Source of the DNA: Gonatopus flavifemur
Lineage: Eukaryota; Arthropoda; Insecta; Hymenoptera; Dryinidae
NCBI GenBank assembly: GCA_018340375.1
Contig: JAFFJZ010000052.1
Span: 682,001 to 746,000, forward strand
Direction of reading: 5' to 3'
DNA length: 64,000 nucleotides
A program made the translations under genes and the position numbers. The stretch's first letter is position 1; each line of letters opens with the position of its first letter. Of this stretch, positions 1 through 11,239 are shown piece after piece. Below the pieces are notes generated by a model. It was not told the DNA's origin and searched no databases. It saw nothing but the letters and a program-made list of their open reading frames with translations.

Positions 1-1489
1 ATTGATCGCCATTCCCCCTAGGTAGGGGTAATACCGATCGAAGCTGGTTTTGTAGTTTTTATTAAATAAAAAAAAACTGGGGTCAATTGAAAATTCTTTC
101 AAGGGTGTCATGACTAGAAGACATTCTCTCTGAGAGGTTTTGGCAGTTCTAGTTGGAAAAATATGAATATTGTGATTTTTAGAATTATTCTCCTTTTCGT
201 GATCGCCATTACCCCAGTCTCCCCTATGTTTCAAATGATCAAATACGAAGAAATCGTAATCACCAAATTTATTTTCAATTTTTTTCCAATGGAATATTTT
301 TCCATGTACTAGGTTTCTTTACTTATTGAACAAAGTATTCGAGCACTACATTCAACAATTTTCATTTTGATATCATCTGATCCAATTAATGATGGGTTTG
401 TAGATGAAATATGAAACGTCTCGGCTGTTATGATTTTTGTATAACCCTTGAAAATGGCCTGAAGCTAAAACTAGCAGCCAGTTCTTGTAACTTTTGATTA
501 AACATTGCTAAAGCTTCGCTTATATCAGGAATCGATTAAGTCGCATCCCACTAAACGTTTCGGATACTTAAATCTTTGATAAAAATGTTATGTGAGAAAT
601 TATGACAATCTGCTGCTAGCTTTACGGCTGCCAGTTTCAGCTTCATGAAAATGGTTAGGATCTGGCCGAAAAATCAGCACGAATAAACTTCGACCACTGC
701 TTTATAATCTTGGTTTCTCAAATTTATTATTCATTTTACTTGGTAGTAGTGAAACATGGAGTATCATAATTATAATTTATAAAAACAAAGTTTGGTTTAT
801 ATCAATTTTCTATCATTTTAGATACAATATCACGGTCATCATAATCCAATGGTGGCAAAACAATGTTTTAACAAAAAATTTTTTATTCATTTAAAAATCT
901 TATTCATTTTGAACTGCTAGATTTGGGAAGTTGATTAAAATGAATCCTTATAAGTTCTCATATTTATAAGTTAATTATTATTCAGTGAATCTGTATTGGA
1001 CAATCCATTTGATCATTGTGATTTTCTGATACTGACCTATTGATGAATTGTTAGAGAAACATAATTCATTTTATTTCATTGTATCCTAGTAGAAATACAT
1101 CTAATAACAGTTTTATGATAAAAACTTCCAGAAAAATGAAGTACCTGGAGATGCTTCTGGCGAAATAATCATTACAAATATGTTCTCCAATAACCAACTA
1201 ACCTCAGTAGAAATCATTCTAGGCGTACCTTTGGCGTAAGAGTGGACCTTAATACTACACGCAAAGGAAAGTTACGTAGAATGCCTCACTTGCGCCTTGT
1301 TTGCACCAAAATAGGAACTAGAATGTTTTATACCAGTGCTCTTGAATAGATAATATGTACGGTGATTTTTCATTTTTCTATTGGAAAAAATATTTGATTG
1401 ATTCAATTACAACGAGGTTGTATACGGCAAAACTTGTAGTGCAGTGATTCAATCTACCCTGTACAAAAATTAATTTAATCGCATATCGA
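1..1489. other. Intergenic A+T-rich DNA, no gene seen
   Basis: No reading frame of recognisable family and no clear terminal inverted repeat was found. A 10-bp word GATCGCCATT occurs at 4-13 and again at 201-210, each time followed by a C-run context, so this may be a remnant of a small direct repeat. Otherwise the stretch looks like ordinary non-coding sequence. Confidence 0.5.
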
Positions 1490-2025
1490 CCCCAGCAAGT
1501 TCGTGATACGTATCTTTTAGGTATATTTCAGGTATAGATGAGGTTTCGTATCTTTGAGGTATCATAGCAGTATACTTGAAGTATTTATACTCAATTGCAA
1601 CATCGATAATACGTTTCATATGGTTAAACATGATACCCCAAGGATACCAGAATGAAACGTAACGTATCAGTATATGATACGGAAATATAACATTGCTCTC
1701 AACAGGGTGTCTGCTGTCTGGAAATTCTACCAGAATTGTTCAACCACAAATTCGCGTTGAATAGAAGGACCGGTTAGACGCATAGAATCTCCTGGTGGAT
1801 TACACTTACAATAATTGCGAACTACAAAGTCTAAATTGTAATACAAAGGAGAAGTGTTTGGTATTTTTTGAGCAACAATGATGCTGTATGAAGTTCTTTT
1901 CCAAGGGTATCCTTTTAGCATCGAATATACTTTAAGCGTATCGTTTACGCATCATTCAAGTATCAAATTGAACATTCTGCGACGTAACATTCACGTATCA
2001 TTGAGGTAACACGAACTTGCTAGGG
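1490..2025 (+). mobile_element. MITE, CCCTAGCAAGTTCG family, copy A
   Basis: Imperfect terminal inverted repeats are visible: the left end reads CCCCAGCAAGTTCGTG and the right end is the reverse complement of CCCTAGCAAGTTCGTG. The element is flanked by GA on both sides (1488-1489 and 2026-2027), which I read as a 2-bp target duplication. The interior is full of GATAC/GTATC words, in both orientations. No transposase is encoded. A second, inverted and end-truncated copy lies at 6170-6651. Confidence 0.8.
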
Positions 2026-2259
2026 GACTTTCTCCGTATTTCACTTCACTGTGGTTGGGTCGACTGAATCTGTTTGAAAGTTCACTATTTCTGCAAAGAT
2101 TGAAAATCAATTTACTATGAGATTGTAGTATCGACATTCATGATTTGACGATTTTTGGAAATTGGGATTTTACTCAGGTAACTCACAGGGAAAACTCAGG
2201 GAAATTGATAAAACAAAAGTTGTCTGAACCCTGGCGAAGGAAAACGATGCAACGCGCAT

Positions 2260-2811
2260 CGAATCAAGGCTTGGATTGCAATATTTGTCTGTTTCGCTAC
2301 TAAAGCGATCCACATTGAATTAGTGGGTGATTTCCCTTCATTATCATTTTTAGGGGCGTTCAAACGGTTCATTTCCCGCCGGGGGAAAACTATAATCATG
2401 TACTCTGACAACGGTACCACTTTCACTGGCGCGGCCAATGAATTGCAGGAGTTTTATGATTTTTATCTCCAAGATGACACGCAAACCAAGATCCGCGAAT
2501 TTCTTCTGGAATCCGAAATTAGTTGGAAATTCATTCCTCCCAATGCGCCGCACTTCGGGGATTTGTGGGAGGCCGCGGTGAAATCCGCCAAATTTCACCT
2601 ACGTCGAGTCCTTGGTGACGCGTCCTCAACTTTTGAGGAAATGCAGACTGTTTTATGTGAGGTCGAGGCGATACTCAATTCCCGTCCCATTACAGCGCTA
2701 TCTGAAGACCCAAATGATTGTTCTGCGTTAACTCCGGGTCACTTTCTTATAGGGGAAGCTCTCAATAGCTTTCCGTATCCCAATATTAAATCCCTTTCTG
2801 AAAACAATCGA
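2260..2811 (+). pseudogene. BEL/Pao retrotransposon integrase fragment
   Basis: The open frame carries the integrase core of BEL/Pao polyproteins: an ATKAIHIE segment near the start, SDNGTTF at about residue 50, then PNAPHFGDLWEAAVK, VEAILNSRPI and LTPGHFLIG. These are diagnostic words of the Pao-type integrase core and its downstream region. An ATG lies at 2323 but family similarity begins upstream, near 2260, so this is an internal fragment and not a gene start. Similarity ends near 2811, after which the frame runs into unrelated sequence. No protease, reverse transcriptase, gag or LTR is seen nearby, so this is an isolated relic. Confidence 0.9.
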
Positions 2812-2957
2812 AACAGTACTGGGACAACACTGATTACCAGGGTTGGTTGCCAACGTTGTAACGTGGTTGAAGTAACAACCAGTACAATGTTGTTGTAACG
2901 CCGATAGTTGATGCTGATTTGCCAACGCTGACTTAAAACTCGTTCAACGTTGTTCAT
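2812..2957. other. Short unassigned repeat-like segment
   Basis: Between the integrase break and the next element lies about 145 bp rich in variants of CAACGTTG and GTTGCCAACG in both orientations. It is probably the remnant of another small inverted-repeat element, but I could not match its two ends. Confidence 0.3.
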
Positions 2958-2959
2958 TA

Positions 2960-4916
2960 CCCTAGCGATTTTGAGGTTACCAAAACGTTACTAAAAAATT
3001 TCGGGACGTTTGTGACTTTTTCTTACCACAAAATAACCAACAACCGCATCTTCAGTGCTACTCATCAGTCACGATTCGGTATGTTCTTGGAACAAAACCA
3101 TTTGTTTACCAGATCACAGGGATGGTGAAAATTTACCGAATGTTGAAAATCCTGCATTGGTTGCAATTTGGTCCCGTTTTGGAAAAAAAGGGCTAAGACT
3201 ACCGCGAATAGGTGGAACCAAATTGGTCAGTTTTTGTTAAATTTCCGGTTTAAAACCATAAAATTACCGGATATTCAGTGCGACTCATCGGTCACGATTC
3301 GGTACCTTCTTGGAATCAAACCACTTTTTTTTAACAGATTACAGGAATGGTCTGCTTGGTAATTTCTTGGTTGCTTCGTGGTTAAAAACCGAAGATTCAC
3401 CGAATGTTAAGAATCCTGCATTGGTTACAATTTGGTTCCTTTTTGGAGAAAAATGCCCGAAATCACCGCGAATAGGAGGGACCAAATTGGTCAGTTTTAG
3501 GTAAATTTGCGGTTTGAAACCATAAAATTACCGAATATTCAGTGCTACTCATCGGTCACAATTCGGTACCTTTTTGGAACAAAACCACTTTTTCTACCAG
3601 ATCACAGGAATGGTCTTCTTGGTAATTTCTTGGTTGCTTCGTGGTTTTTGGTAAATTTCCGGTTTAAAACCATAAAATTACCGGATATTCAGTGCGACTC
3701 ATCGGTCACGATTCGGTACCTTCTTGGAATCAAACCACTTTTTTTTAACAGATTACAGAAATGGTCTGCTTGGTAATTTCTTGGTTGCTTCGTGGTTAAA
3801 AACCGGAAATTTACCGAATGTTAAGAATCCTGCATTGGTTACAATTTGGTTCCTTTTTGGAGAAAAATGCCCGAAATCACCGCGAATAGGAGGGACCAAA
3901 TTGGTCAGTTTTAGGTAAATTTCCGGTTTAAAACCATAAAATTACCGAATATTCAGTGCTACTCATCGGTCACAATTCGGTACCTTTTTGGAACAAAACC
4001 ACTTTTTTTACCAGATCACAGGAATGGTCTCCTTGGTCATTTCTTGGTTGCTTCGTGGTTAAAAACCGAAGATTTACCGAATGTTGAGAATCCTGCATTG
4101 GTTACAATTTGGTTCCTTTTTGGGAAAAAATGCCTGAAATTACCGCGAATAGGAGGAACCAAATTGTTGCCAATCAGTCGCACTCAAGTTTTGGTAATTC
4201 TATGGTTGTGAACCGGAAATTATCCAAAAACTGACCGATTTGGGTGCTTTTATCTGCGGTGATTTCAGGCATATTGTTTTTCCGAAAAGAAACCAACTTT
4301 TCCGCAATCAGTGGTACTGAAGTTTTGGCGATTCTATAGTTGTGAACCGGAAATTATCCAAAAACTGACCAATTTTGTTCCTGCCATCTGCAGTAATTCC
4401 AGGTGTACTCTTTCCAAGAAAGCACCAAATCGTTACCAATGAGTACCAATGCAAATTCGGTAATCCCATGGTTGTGAACCGGAAAGTAACCAAAAACTGA
4501 CCAATTTGGTTCCTCCCATCAGCGGTATTTTCAAGATGTTTTTCCAAAGAGGAACCACATTGTTACTAATCAGTAGCACTGAAGATTCGCTGGTTCCATG
4601 GTGATGAATTCGAAATTATCCAAAAACTTACCAATCTTGTTCCTCCCATTTGCGATAATGTCAGGCATATTTTTTCCAAAAAGGAACCGAATTGTACAGC
4701 CTGTTGATTCCGTCATTCTTTACCAAAATTTGTCCAAAACTTCTCCCATAAAAATACCGATCGTGTAGTAATTTGTTGGTAATTATGTGGTACAAAAAAG
4801 TCACAAACGGTACGACGATTTGACCACAATATAACCAATTTCCAACCACAATATTACCAAACCACAAAATTACCAATTTCTTACCAAAAATTTCGGTAAA
4901 AACGAAATCGCTAGGG
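2960..4916. mobile_element. Palindromic (foldback-like) TIR element, CCCTAGCGATTT ends
   Basis: The ends are inverted repeats reading CCCTAGCGATTT, flanked by TA at 2958-2959 and 4917-4918. The whole interior is built from degenerate copies of one repeat containing words such as CCGGAAATT, GGTACC, CAAATTGGTCAG and CATCGGTCACGATTCGG. These lie in one orientation in the left part (about 3050-4150) and in the reverse orientation in the right part (about 4180-4900), so a single strand could fold back on itself. No transposase frame is present; the many short frames are by-products of the repeats. Confidence 0.8.
3276..4100. repeat. 413-bp tandem duplication inside the foldback element
   Basis: The landmark CAGTGCGACTCATCGGTCAC occurs at 3276 and 3689, and the related CAGTGCTACTCATCGGTCAC at 3540 and 3953. 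Both pairs are spaced 413 bp and the intervening sequence is nearly identical. A recent unequal exchange or replication slippage is the simplest explanation. Confidence 0.8.
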
Positions 4917-5157
4917 TATGTGTGGTTGAATACGGCAAAATTTTGAAGAAATTATTATTCATGTTCTCGAATTGACTTCTTCACATGTTCTCGGATTATT
5001 CATTCGTATCAAGAAACGATTCAAACTTCAGCAACATACGAACAGATGTGTTATATTTTCTACTTTCGATGTAACCATGCACCGGAAGAACGATATTCTA
5101 GGATTGAGAGGAATTTATTCTTCACTCTTCCTCTAAACTAATCCTCTTATTATAAGC

Positions 5158-5403
5158 CCAGATAGAAAACCATGCCCTCAATATTTTGTAACATCATATG
5201 CCGTAAACATACTATCATAAACTTGGCTCAGATTGCAATGATGCATAAAATGTAAACATCATGTCTTCATTATGGTACCATTACCTCGTTTTGCTACCAA
5301 TAACAATGCTTTATGCGGAAACACCTTGGTACCATGATGTAAACATTTCTTGGCGTGCATGTCACCATTATGATGGCATTATTCAGACATTTTTCTATCT
5401 GAG
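5158..5403. mobile_element. MITE, CCCAGATAGAAAA ends
   Basis: Inverted ends CCCAGATAGAAAA and CTCAGATAGAAAA bound a 246-bp segment without coding capacity. AG precedes the left end (5156-5157) and follows the right end (5404-5405), consistent with a 2-bp target duplication. The interior holds repeated words such as TGTAAACAT and CATTATGGTACCA. Confidence 0.7.
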
Positions 5404-6169
5404 AGACTAACCCCCTCTAATTTTTAGTGACTTCATAAGATATTCTTCGTTTTAGAATAAATTCTTGAAATAAGAATATTCCCAGATCATTTTAAATAAC
5501 CGCTCTGTACAAAATAATTTTGTAAATTATCTAGCCTGAGATCTAAAATGACTTATAAATTCACAATATTCGTATAAAAGTAATTCTGAACATTAGAAAA
5601 GATCAATCGAAGTGACGTGTTTATCCGATTGAATCATCCGTCGGTTGAATATAATAATCTATGAGCCTGTGTGAAAATTGCAGTTCGGTTGACAGATGTG
5701 AGGTTGAATTTATGTGATCAAAAAATGGATGAATTATTTTTGTGAAATGTGTGGTGGTTATGTCTTGCATAATGTGTATCAAAAAATCTGTTAGTAAGTG
5801 CAAAATGAATTAGTAAATCAGTCATAGCTGTTGTAACATGTCAAAAAATCGTAATTTGTTGATGCAGTGAAAATGAATTTTCTTCAAATACTTACATCAG
5901 TACTTCTAGGCAAAAACTCAGAGATCATATTAATTTTGTAATAAACATGAGTCATGAAGAACTCATTTGATCAAAAATATGTCAAAAAAATGTTCAAAAT
6001 GAATTGTAAAAAACTTGGATTATTCATTTGCAGCTCGACGGATGGTCCCATTTTTCAAATTGAAGAGTACTCTTCATGTTGAAATTTTCAAGTTTGAGAA
6101 AAAAGCCTTATGTTCTGAGTTGAATCTGCTGTTAGGGTGATGATAAACTTGTAGGAAGAGTTTGAAAGT
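5404..6169. other. Non-coding gap
   Basis: No recognisable gene or paired repeat end was seen. The sequence is A+T-rich with several dispersed AAAATGAATT-like words. Confidence 0.4.
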
Positions 6170-6651
6170 TCAATTTGATACTTGAATGATGCGTAAACGA
6201 TACGCTTAAAGTATATTCGATACTAAAAGGATACCCTTGGAAAAGAACTTCATACAGTATCATTGTTACTCAAAAAATACCAAACACTTCTCCTTTGTAT
6301 TACAATTTAGACTTTGTAATTTGCAATTATTGTAAGTGTAATCCACCTGGAAATTCTATGCGTCCAACCGGTCATTCTATTCAACGCGAATTTGTGGTTG
6401 AACAATTCTGGTAGAATTTCCAGACAGCAGACACCCTGTTGAGAGCAATGTTACATTTCCGTATCATATACTGATACGTTACGTTTCATTCTAGTATCCT
6501 TGGGGTATCATGTTTAACCATATGAAACGTATTATCGAGGTTGCAATTGAGTATAAATACTTCAAGTATACTGCTATGATACCTCAAAGATACGAAACCT
6601 CATCGATACCTGAAATATACCTAAAAAATACGTATCACGAACTTGCTAGGG
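6170..6651 (-). mobile_element. MITE, CCCTAGCAAGTTCG family, copy B (truncated)
   Basis: This is the reverse complement of nearly all of the element at 1490-2025. It ends on the right with CACGAACTTGCTAGGG. The left end lacks about the last 55-60 bp of the family, including one terminal repeat, so it is truncated. The mariner remnant follows directly. Confidence 0.8.
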
Positions 6652-6669
6652 AACATTTGTGTGAGTCTT

Positions 6670-7326
6670 TACAACAAGCAACATAGAAAGTCTTCCTTGT
6701 GGTAAATTGTGACCGGCGCAAATATCATTGGGTTGACCCCGGCGAGCCAACAACATCCACGCCAAAGCGCAATGTTCATTGTAACAAATTCATGTGCATA
6801 TGGTGGGATATGAAAGGCGTACTTTATTATGAACTCCTCAAACCTGGTCAAACAGTTACTGCCGATCGCTATTGTCATCAATTGATGCAAGTGAATCAAG
6901 AATTGAGAAGCTACGTCCATTTTCTGGCAAAGGAAAACGTCCAGTAAATCCGCTCCATGACAACGTGCGGTCTCATGTGGGTAAACCGGTCAAGGATACG
7001 TTACTAGCGCTTGGATGGGAAGCTGCAGCACACTCGGCGTATTCACCAGGCTCATCTCCATCCAATTATCACTTATTCCAGAGAATGCAGAACGATTTGT
7101 CTGACGTGCGATTCGAAACATGTGAAGAATAGGAAAAATGGGTCGCTAGATTTCTCACCTCGCAAGACGAAAGTTTCTTTGCGAAAGGCATCTGCGAGTT
7201 ACACGAGAGATGGCTGAAGGTCATTCAGTGTGATGGAGATTATTTCGATGAATAACTGTGTTTTACTTCTTTTTTAATAAATCTTGAATTTTTCTAAAAG
7301 TGTCCTAAAACTTATTTATACACCTA
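6670..7326 (+). pseudogene. Mariner transposase, 5'-truncated
   Basis: The C-terminal part of a mariner transposase is spread over two frames. One frame (from about 6699) carries [15 protein letters not shown] and [16 protein letters not shown]. The second, from about 6936, carries LHDNVRSHVGKPVK, which is the second catalytic Asp region, and the SPSNYHLFQ motif. In the latter the third catalytic Asp expected in the PSDY motif has become Asn. A frameshift lies near 6930-6950, and the N-terminal DNA-binding domain and the first catalytic Asp are absent or decayed. The 3' end ends in ACACCTAA followed by TA, as expected for a mariner end. The copy is clearly dead. Confidence 0.9.
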
Positions 7327-7328
7327 AT

Positions 7329-7634
7329 ACATGGGCGTACCGCTACAGGTTCCAATTATGAATGCAGAACAAAAAACCAAAAAGTTTTTCAAAATATAGT
7401 TCAAAATATAGCCAACATCGTAGGATTCTTCCGAAAAACTGATTTTAGAAAAAATGGCATTGATTTGAATTTTTGTCGATTTTTTCTTTGTTAAACCGAT
7501 CGAAAATCTCCCATAAAATCTGTCGCATACGGAGAAATCCTACGATGGTCGCTGGATTTTGAACTATATTTTGAGAAACTTTTTGGTTTTTTGTTCTACA
7601 TTCATAATTGTGACCTGTAGCGGTACGCTCATGT
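7329..7634. mobile_element. Hairpin MITE with about 80-bp arms
   Basis: Long, nearly perfect inverted repeats flank a short centre. The ends read CATGGGCGTACCGCTACAGG and its near reverse complement. The arms continue through words such as CAATTATGAATG, AACAAAAAACCAAAAAG and AAAATATAGTTCAAAAT. There is no coding capacity. It sits immediately beside the mariner 3' end; I could not define a target duplication. Confidence 0.8.
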
Positions 7635-9060
7635 CAATTAACAGATTTCTCTTCAATAAGCTGATATGCCGCCATTTTTGTGTTGTAAAAATATGATAGA
7701 ATGTGTTTCTGGTACTCAAAGACTAGTACTTCCATATGCAAAAACCCCATATTCCAAGAATGTTTTTATCGTTGTGACGTTTCACAATGACCTGACGCGT
7801 TGATAATTTCATTGATCTCTATTTATGAATAATCAGCTCCCAATTTATGCCTTCAGCTCGTCGGAAGACCAAGGTTCGTTCCGGATGATTTAGGGAACGC
7901 GGGTTACAGATTATGAATAACAATTTAACAAGACAAAAATATAAATTTTCAACCAGGTAATTTATTATAATCAATTCAAATATCAAATGAGCTGATCGAA
8001 GTCTCAAATCAAACAATAAAATCAAACTTGGAACTAATTACGAAATGATGAATAGTTAATAGCAATCATTCTATTCACAAACTGATGAAGACTTGAGCAA
8101 CCTTTGACTCCGTAGTTCGCGATATATTCTATCACACGTGTGCACACGTGGCCTACAAGTATGCGGAGTAAAATTGATGATTCGACAGTAGATCTTACGG
8201 GATTTTCCAATATGCGTTACGCGTCAGTAGTACCAATTCGCGAAATGATCGATTTCCGCTACCTAAGACATACTCGTACGAGATGAGCTAGAAATTAGTG
8301 AGAATTCGGTATTCTCTCACAAAAGACTCTATTTGTTTTGATTGGCTCTGATGGAGACCAATCGATAACACTCCCGGGTTCTGGAATTCTTAGTTCATGA
8401 TTTTCCTGCTTATGACGGAACGAATCTATCCCAGATGTCTGATGGCCTACCAGAGGGTTCGTCGTTTGTGTTCTTAGCCGTGAGAGGGTGGCTACTAGCT
8501 AATCTCCGGGTGTGTTGAGCTGGACTTTGCCCCTGATGACTAAGGAGTATTATTGCCATCCTCGTCATGAAACTCCCTAACCAGCTCCGACTCTATGACG
8601 GTGGTTTCTTTTCTGCTGACCACCCCTTTTCCTACACAAACCTAGCTAGAAATCGCGTGCAAGCACACGACCCGACTTTCTACCACTTTTTCTCGGTGGA
8701 GTGATTTCTCTCACCTTCGATTTTTTTCTGTGCAAGCAGACTCGATCGGGATAGAAGAGAGACGGTACCCCAGTCAGGACCTCCTTATATTCCCTACTAG
8801 GATTAATTCGTGATGCGAGCAACTGGTCTGCCGGCTATCGGATGTGAGAGAAAGCGGGCCAGCATGGGGGCATCCTCCTCTAAACGATAGCGATCCCGTG
8901 TTATTTCAGCGCTTGCACGATCCGATCGATATTTTTCAAGATTGTTGACAGGTTTGTTTACAACCTGTTACATTCCACGTGTGAAGTGTTTTGACACGAT
9001 TTCGGTCAATTTTCGCGAGTGAATAATGATCGTGAGTGTGAGTGAGAGTTCAACTGCAGT
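7635..9060. other. Non-repetitive, partly G+C-richer region upstream of a spliced frame
   Basis: No protein family was recognised. From about 8380 to 9060 the composition is clearly richer in G+C than the surroundings, with CpG-containing words and few long A/T runs. That, plus the splice-site series just downstream, suggests a promoter/5' leader of a gene or of an LTR. I cannot tell which. Confidence 0.35.
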
Positions 9061-9069
9061 TTCTGTTTC

Positions 9070-9078
9070 CTATATATC
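9070..9078 (+). promoter_or_regulatory. Possible TATA box
   Basis: A CTATATATC motif lies about 30 bp upstream of the ATG at 9109. It is a plausible core promoter element for the spliced frame that follows, but TATA-like strings are common in A+T-rich DNA. Confidence 0.3.
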
Positions 9079-9108
9079 CTGTCTTCTCAACGGCGAGGTT
9101 ATTCGCAG

Positions 9109-9610
9109 ATGACGGTTCCTCGTATGATCGCACGATACAGACTTTGTTTTCCTGGGTAAGTTTTACAACTTATTCATCAATTGAACCGCTGATCTGATCT
9201 ATACTTATTCTGTTTCAGGTAATTATTTATAACGATGTTCCCCACTGTTGAGTCACGTATCGTTCTCAATTACATGCTTTTATACTTTGATTTACCACTT
9301 CCTTATTTACAGGTTTTTCACACGCTGTGTCCATAGGGCTGTACTTTATACATCAAACATTGGTACGTATTTCCTAAAGATATCGTTACGAATTTTACAT
9401 ATCTTTATACATCTATACGTATTATTTTACAGATACGCTGCCTTCAATAATAAGACGAGAAGGTCTAAGTGGAGGTAAAGATATTGCAAGCGCAATGCCT
9501 CCAAGGTAAGAAACTATCGTCCCAATTTAACATTTTCACTCAAATATAATCAACCGTCCATAACCTTTTACAGATGGCTGGAATCAGACAGGCTCGTCAC
9601 ATCGTTTGTA
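9109..9610 (+). CDS. Putative multi-exon gene start (5' exons only), unknown protein
   Basis: I do not recognise the product. Good GT-AG sites define exons 9109-9155, 9312-9362, 9433-9505 and 9574-9610. Intron 9363-9432 (70 bp) ends in ATTTTACAG and intron 9506-9573 (68 bp) in CTTTTACAG. The first intron, 9156-9311, contains an internal TTTCAG directly followed by GTAATT at 9218/9219, so it could be removed in two steps. Joined, the exons form one frame open from the ATG at 9109 for about 69 codons, with every junction in phase. The predicted piece is basic and Arg-rich with no visible signal peptide or known motif. The last exon is followed by GTAAGT at 9611, so the gene should continue, but I did not find the next exon. 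It could be a host gene, a non-coding transcript or the leader of an element. Confidence 0.45.
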
Positions 9611-9782
9611 GTAAGTCTTAGAGTATGGCGAAAAATTTTTGTACACATAAGGTGATATCACCCCTCGACTTTCCGATAACTCTCAGACCTCGTAACAAAG
9701 GCATCTGATACATTTCCGAATTCCACGCATTAGAGAACCTCCTGAGATCATTTAGAGAACATAATGAATGTTTGAAATGTTG

Positions 9783-9992
9783 CACTGAGAAACCTCTTCA
9801 GTTGAAGTATCTAAAAATGACATCAAGTAGAAAATTTAAGTTGTCTGAACTAAAATATTGTTTGTTGCAACGAAAATTTCCAGTTCAAGGAACTATAATT
9901 ATACTAATATTTAGTCGAGGCAACTGAATTTTCAGTTGAGGTCGTATTCCACTGACATTTTCAATCACGACAACTAAACAGTTTTTTCAGTG
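9783..9992. mobile_element. Short MITE, CACTGAGAAA ends
   Basis: Inverted ends CACTGAGAAA and CACTGAAAAA enclose 210 bp in which CAACTGAA-type words recur in both orientations. The ends resemble the 1.35-kb element at 26331-27683. The 2-bp flanks do not match (TG and AC), so the target duplication has decayed or the ends are off by a base or two. Confidence 0.6.
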
Positions 9993-10055
9993 ACGAGAGG
10001 AAAAATGTTTATTGGTAAGATTGAATTGAAAAGTTTTTCTGTTCATGAGTTTCAC

Positions 10056-10176
10056 GGTAGTATGCAGTAAAGCCGACTACACTCTCATCGATTAATCACT
10101 AGGAATGTTTACTAATTTCACTAGAAATTGCCGGATGTCAGCCAATGACATTCATCTGGGATTCTTGCATATTACC
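10056..10176. mobile_element. MITE, GGTAGTATGC ends, copy 1
   Basis: Ends GGTAGTATGC and GGTAATATGC (as inverted repeats) bound 121 bp. The flanking 8-mers AGTTTCAC and AGTTCTAC differ at two positions, suggesting an old 8-bp target duplication as in hAT elements. A closely related copy lies at 28921-29056. Confidence 0.65.
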
Positions 10177-11230
10177 AGTTCTACATCCTTTCTCCCCTTC
10201 AAGGGAAATATCAATATTTTCTGGAGAAATATCGATATTCTGGAATCTTGATATGTATTGGGCATCTCTTCTGTGATACGGAGTGACCCAAGTCAGATAA
10301 ATTAGATCTTGAGGGCATATTCTACAGTCAAAACGCAACAACTTTCATACTTGGCAAAATTTGATTTGAGACTTAGTTTCTGAGTGAGGAGTTTTCTTAG
10401 ATTTTTCTCCAAATCTGAATCACTTCAAAGCACTGTCTGCTACATATTTGGGGTTGATACCATTCACTGAGTTGGAGAACGTCAGATTTTTGGAATAAAA
10501 ATCGAGGCATCATTGTTCGATTCGAGATCTAGCTATTTGAAATTTTTGAGCATTCAGACCCACACAGCACAAAGGTCTCAGTAATATTCCTAGAATATTA
10601 TGATACTTCGTTCGAAACTTCCTAAGTGAAATATTTCTATGAGATATATTCCATGGATATTGTGGATGAGAGCTGAGTTCGTAAAGAAACAAAATCTCGA
10701 TACCATCTCGTCTGGATTTCAAAACGAGAAAGAGACGAGACTGCGGCTATCAAGATCGAGACGAGACTGATACCACAAAAAAAGTCTCGTGAGAGAGTGC
10801 CGTGGTATTGAGAACGACTTTCCGTCCCGTTATTCTTTTATTTGAAATTGGCACCAACCATTGAAGAAATTTGTTGGGGTCAGTAATTTACTCATTGAGA
10901 AAATATGATTACGGGCAGTATCATTATAAATTATATCATTTGTTACATACATATTGTGGAAATTCTTTTCCGTTAGCAATATATGTGAAATATATGAGAA
11001 ATGAAAGGATGAAGATGAACCAAGGATTTGGAGTTTCTGAGGCCAATTGAAAGGATTTTCAATGATCATATATTAGTTTATTATTTTTGAACTGAATAAA
11101 AAAAACTTATCACAGTATTCATCTTGAATTTTAATAACAATTTCAACACCTTATACTATTAACATTGCACTTTTACCATAATGATGAATATAATTCAAAA
11201 TGTATAGTACTCCACAAATTTCTACAGTAG
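10177..11230. other. Non-coding gap
   Basis: No gene family recognised. Around 10690-10810 there is a purine-rich patch with repeated GAGACGAGAC and CTCGT words, possibly a degenerate simple repeat. Confidence 0.4.
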
Positions 11231-11239
11231 TAGAGAGAA

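Noticed and set aside
3507..3918. Several 60-90-residue frames at 3.0-4.9 kb
   Set aside because: They are translations of the internal repeats of the foldback element and recur with each repeat.
2812..5100. Larger element enclosing 2960-4916, with GGTTGCC/CAACG words
   Set aside because: No matching right-hand end could be found after 4916.
8040..9160. Solo LTR of an unknown retrotransposon
   Set aside because: G+C-rich region with TATA-like box looked LTR-like, but no second copy, no terminal TG/CA pair and no target duplication were found.
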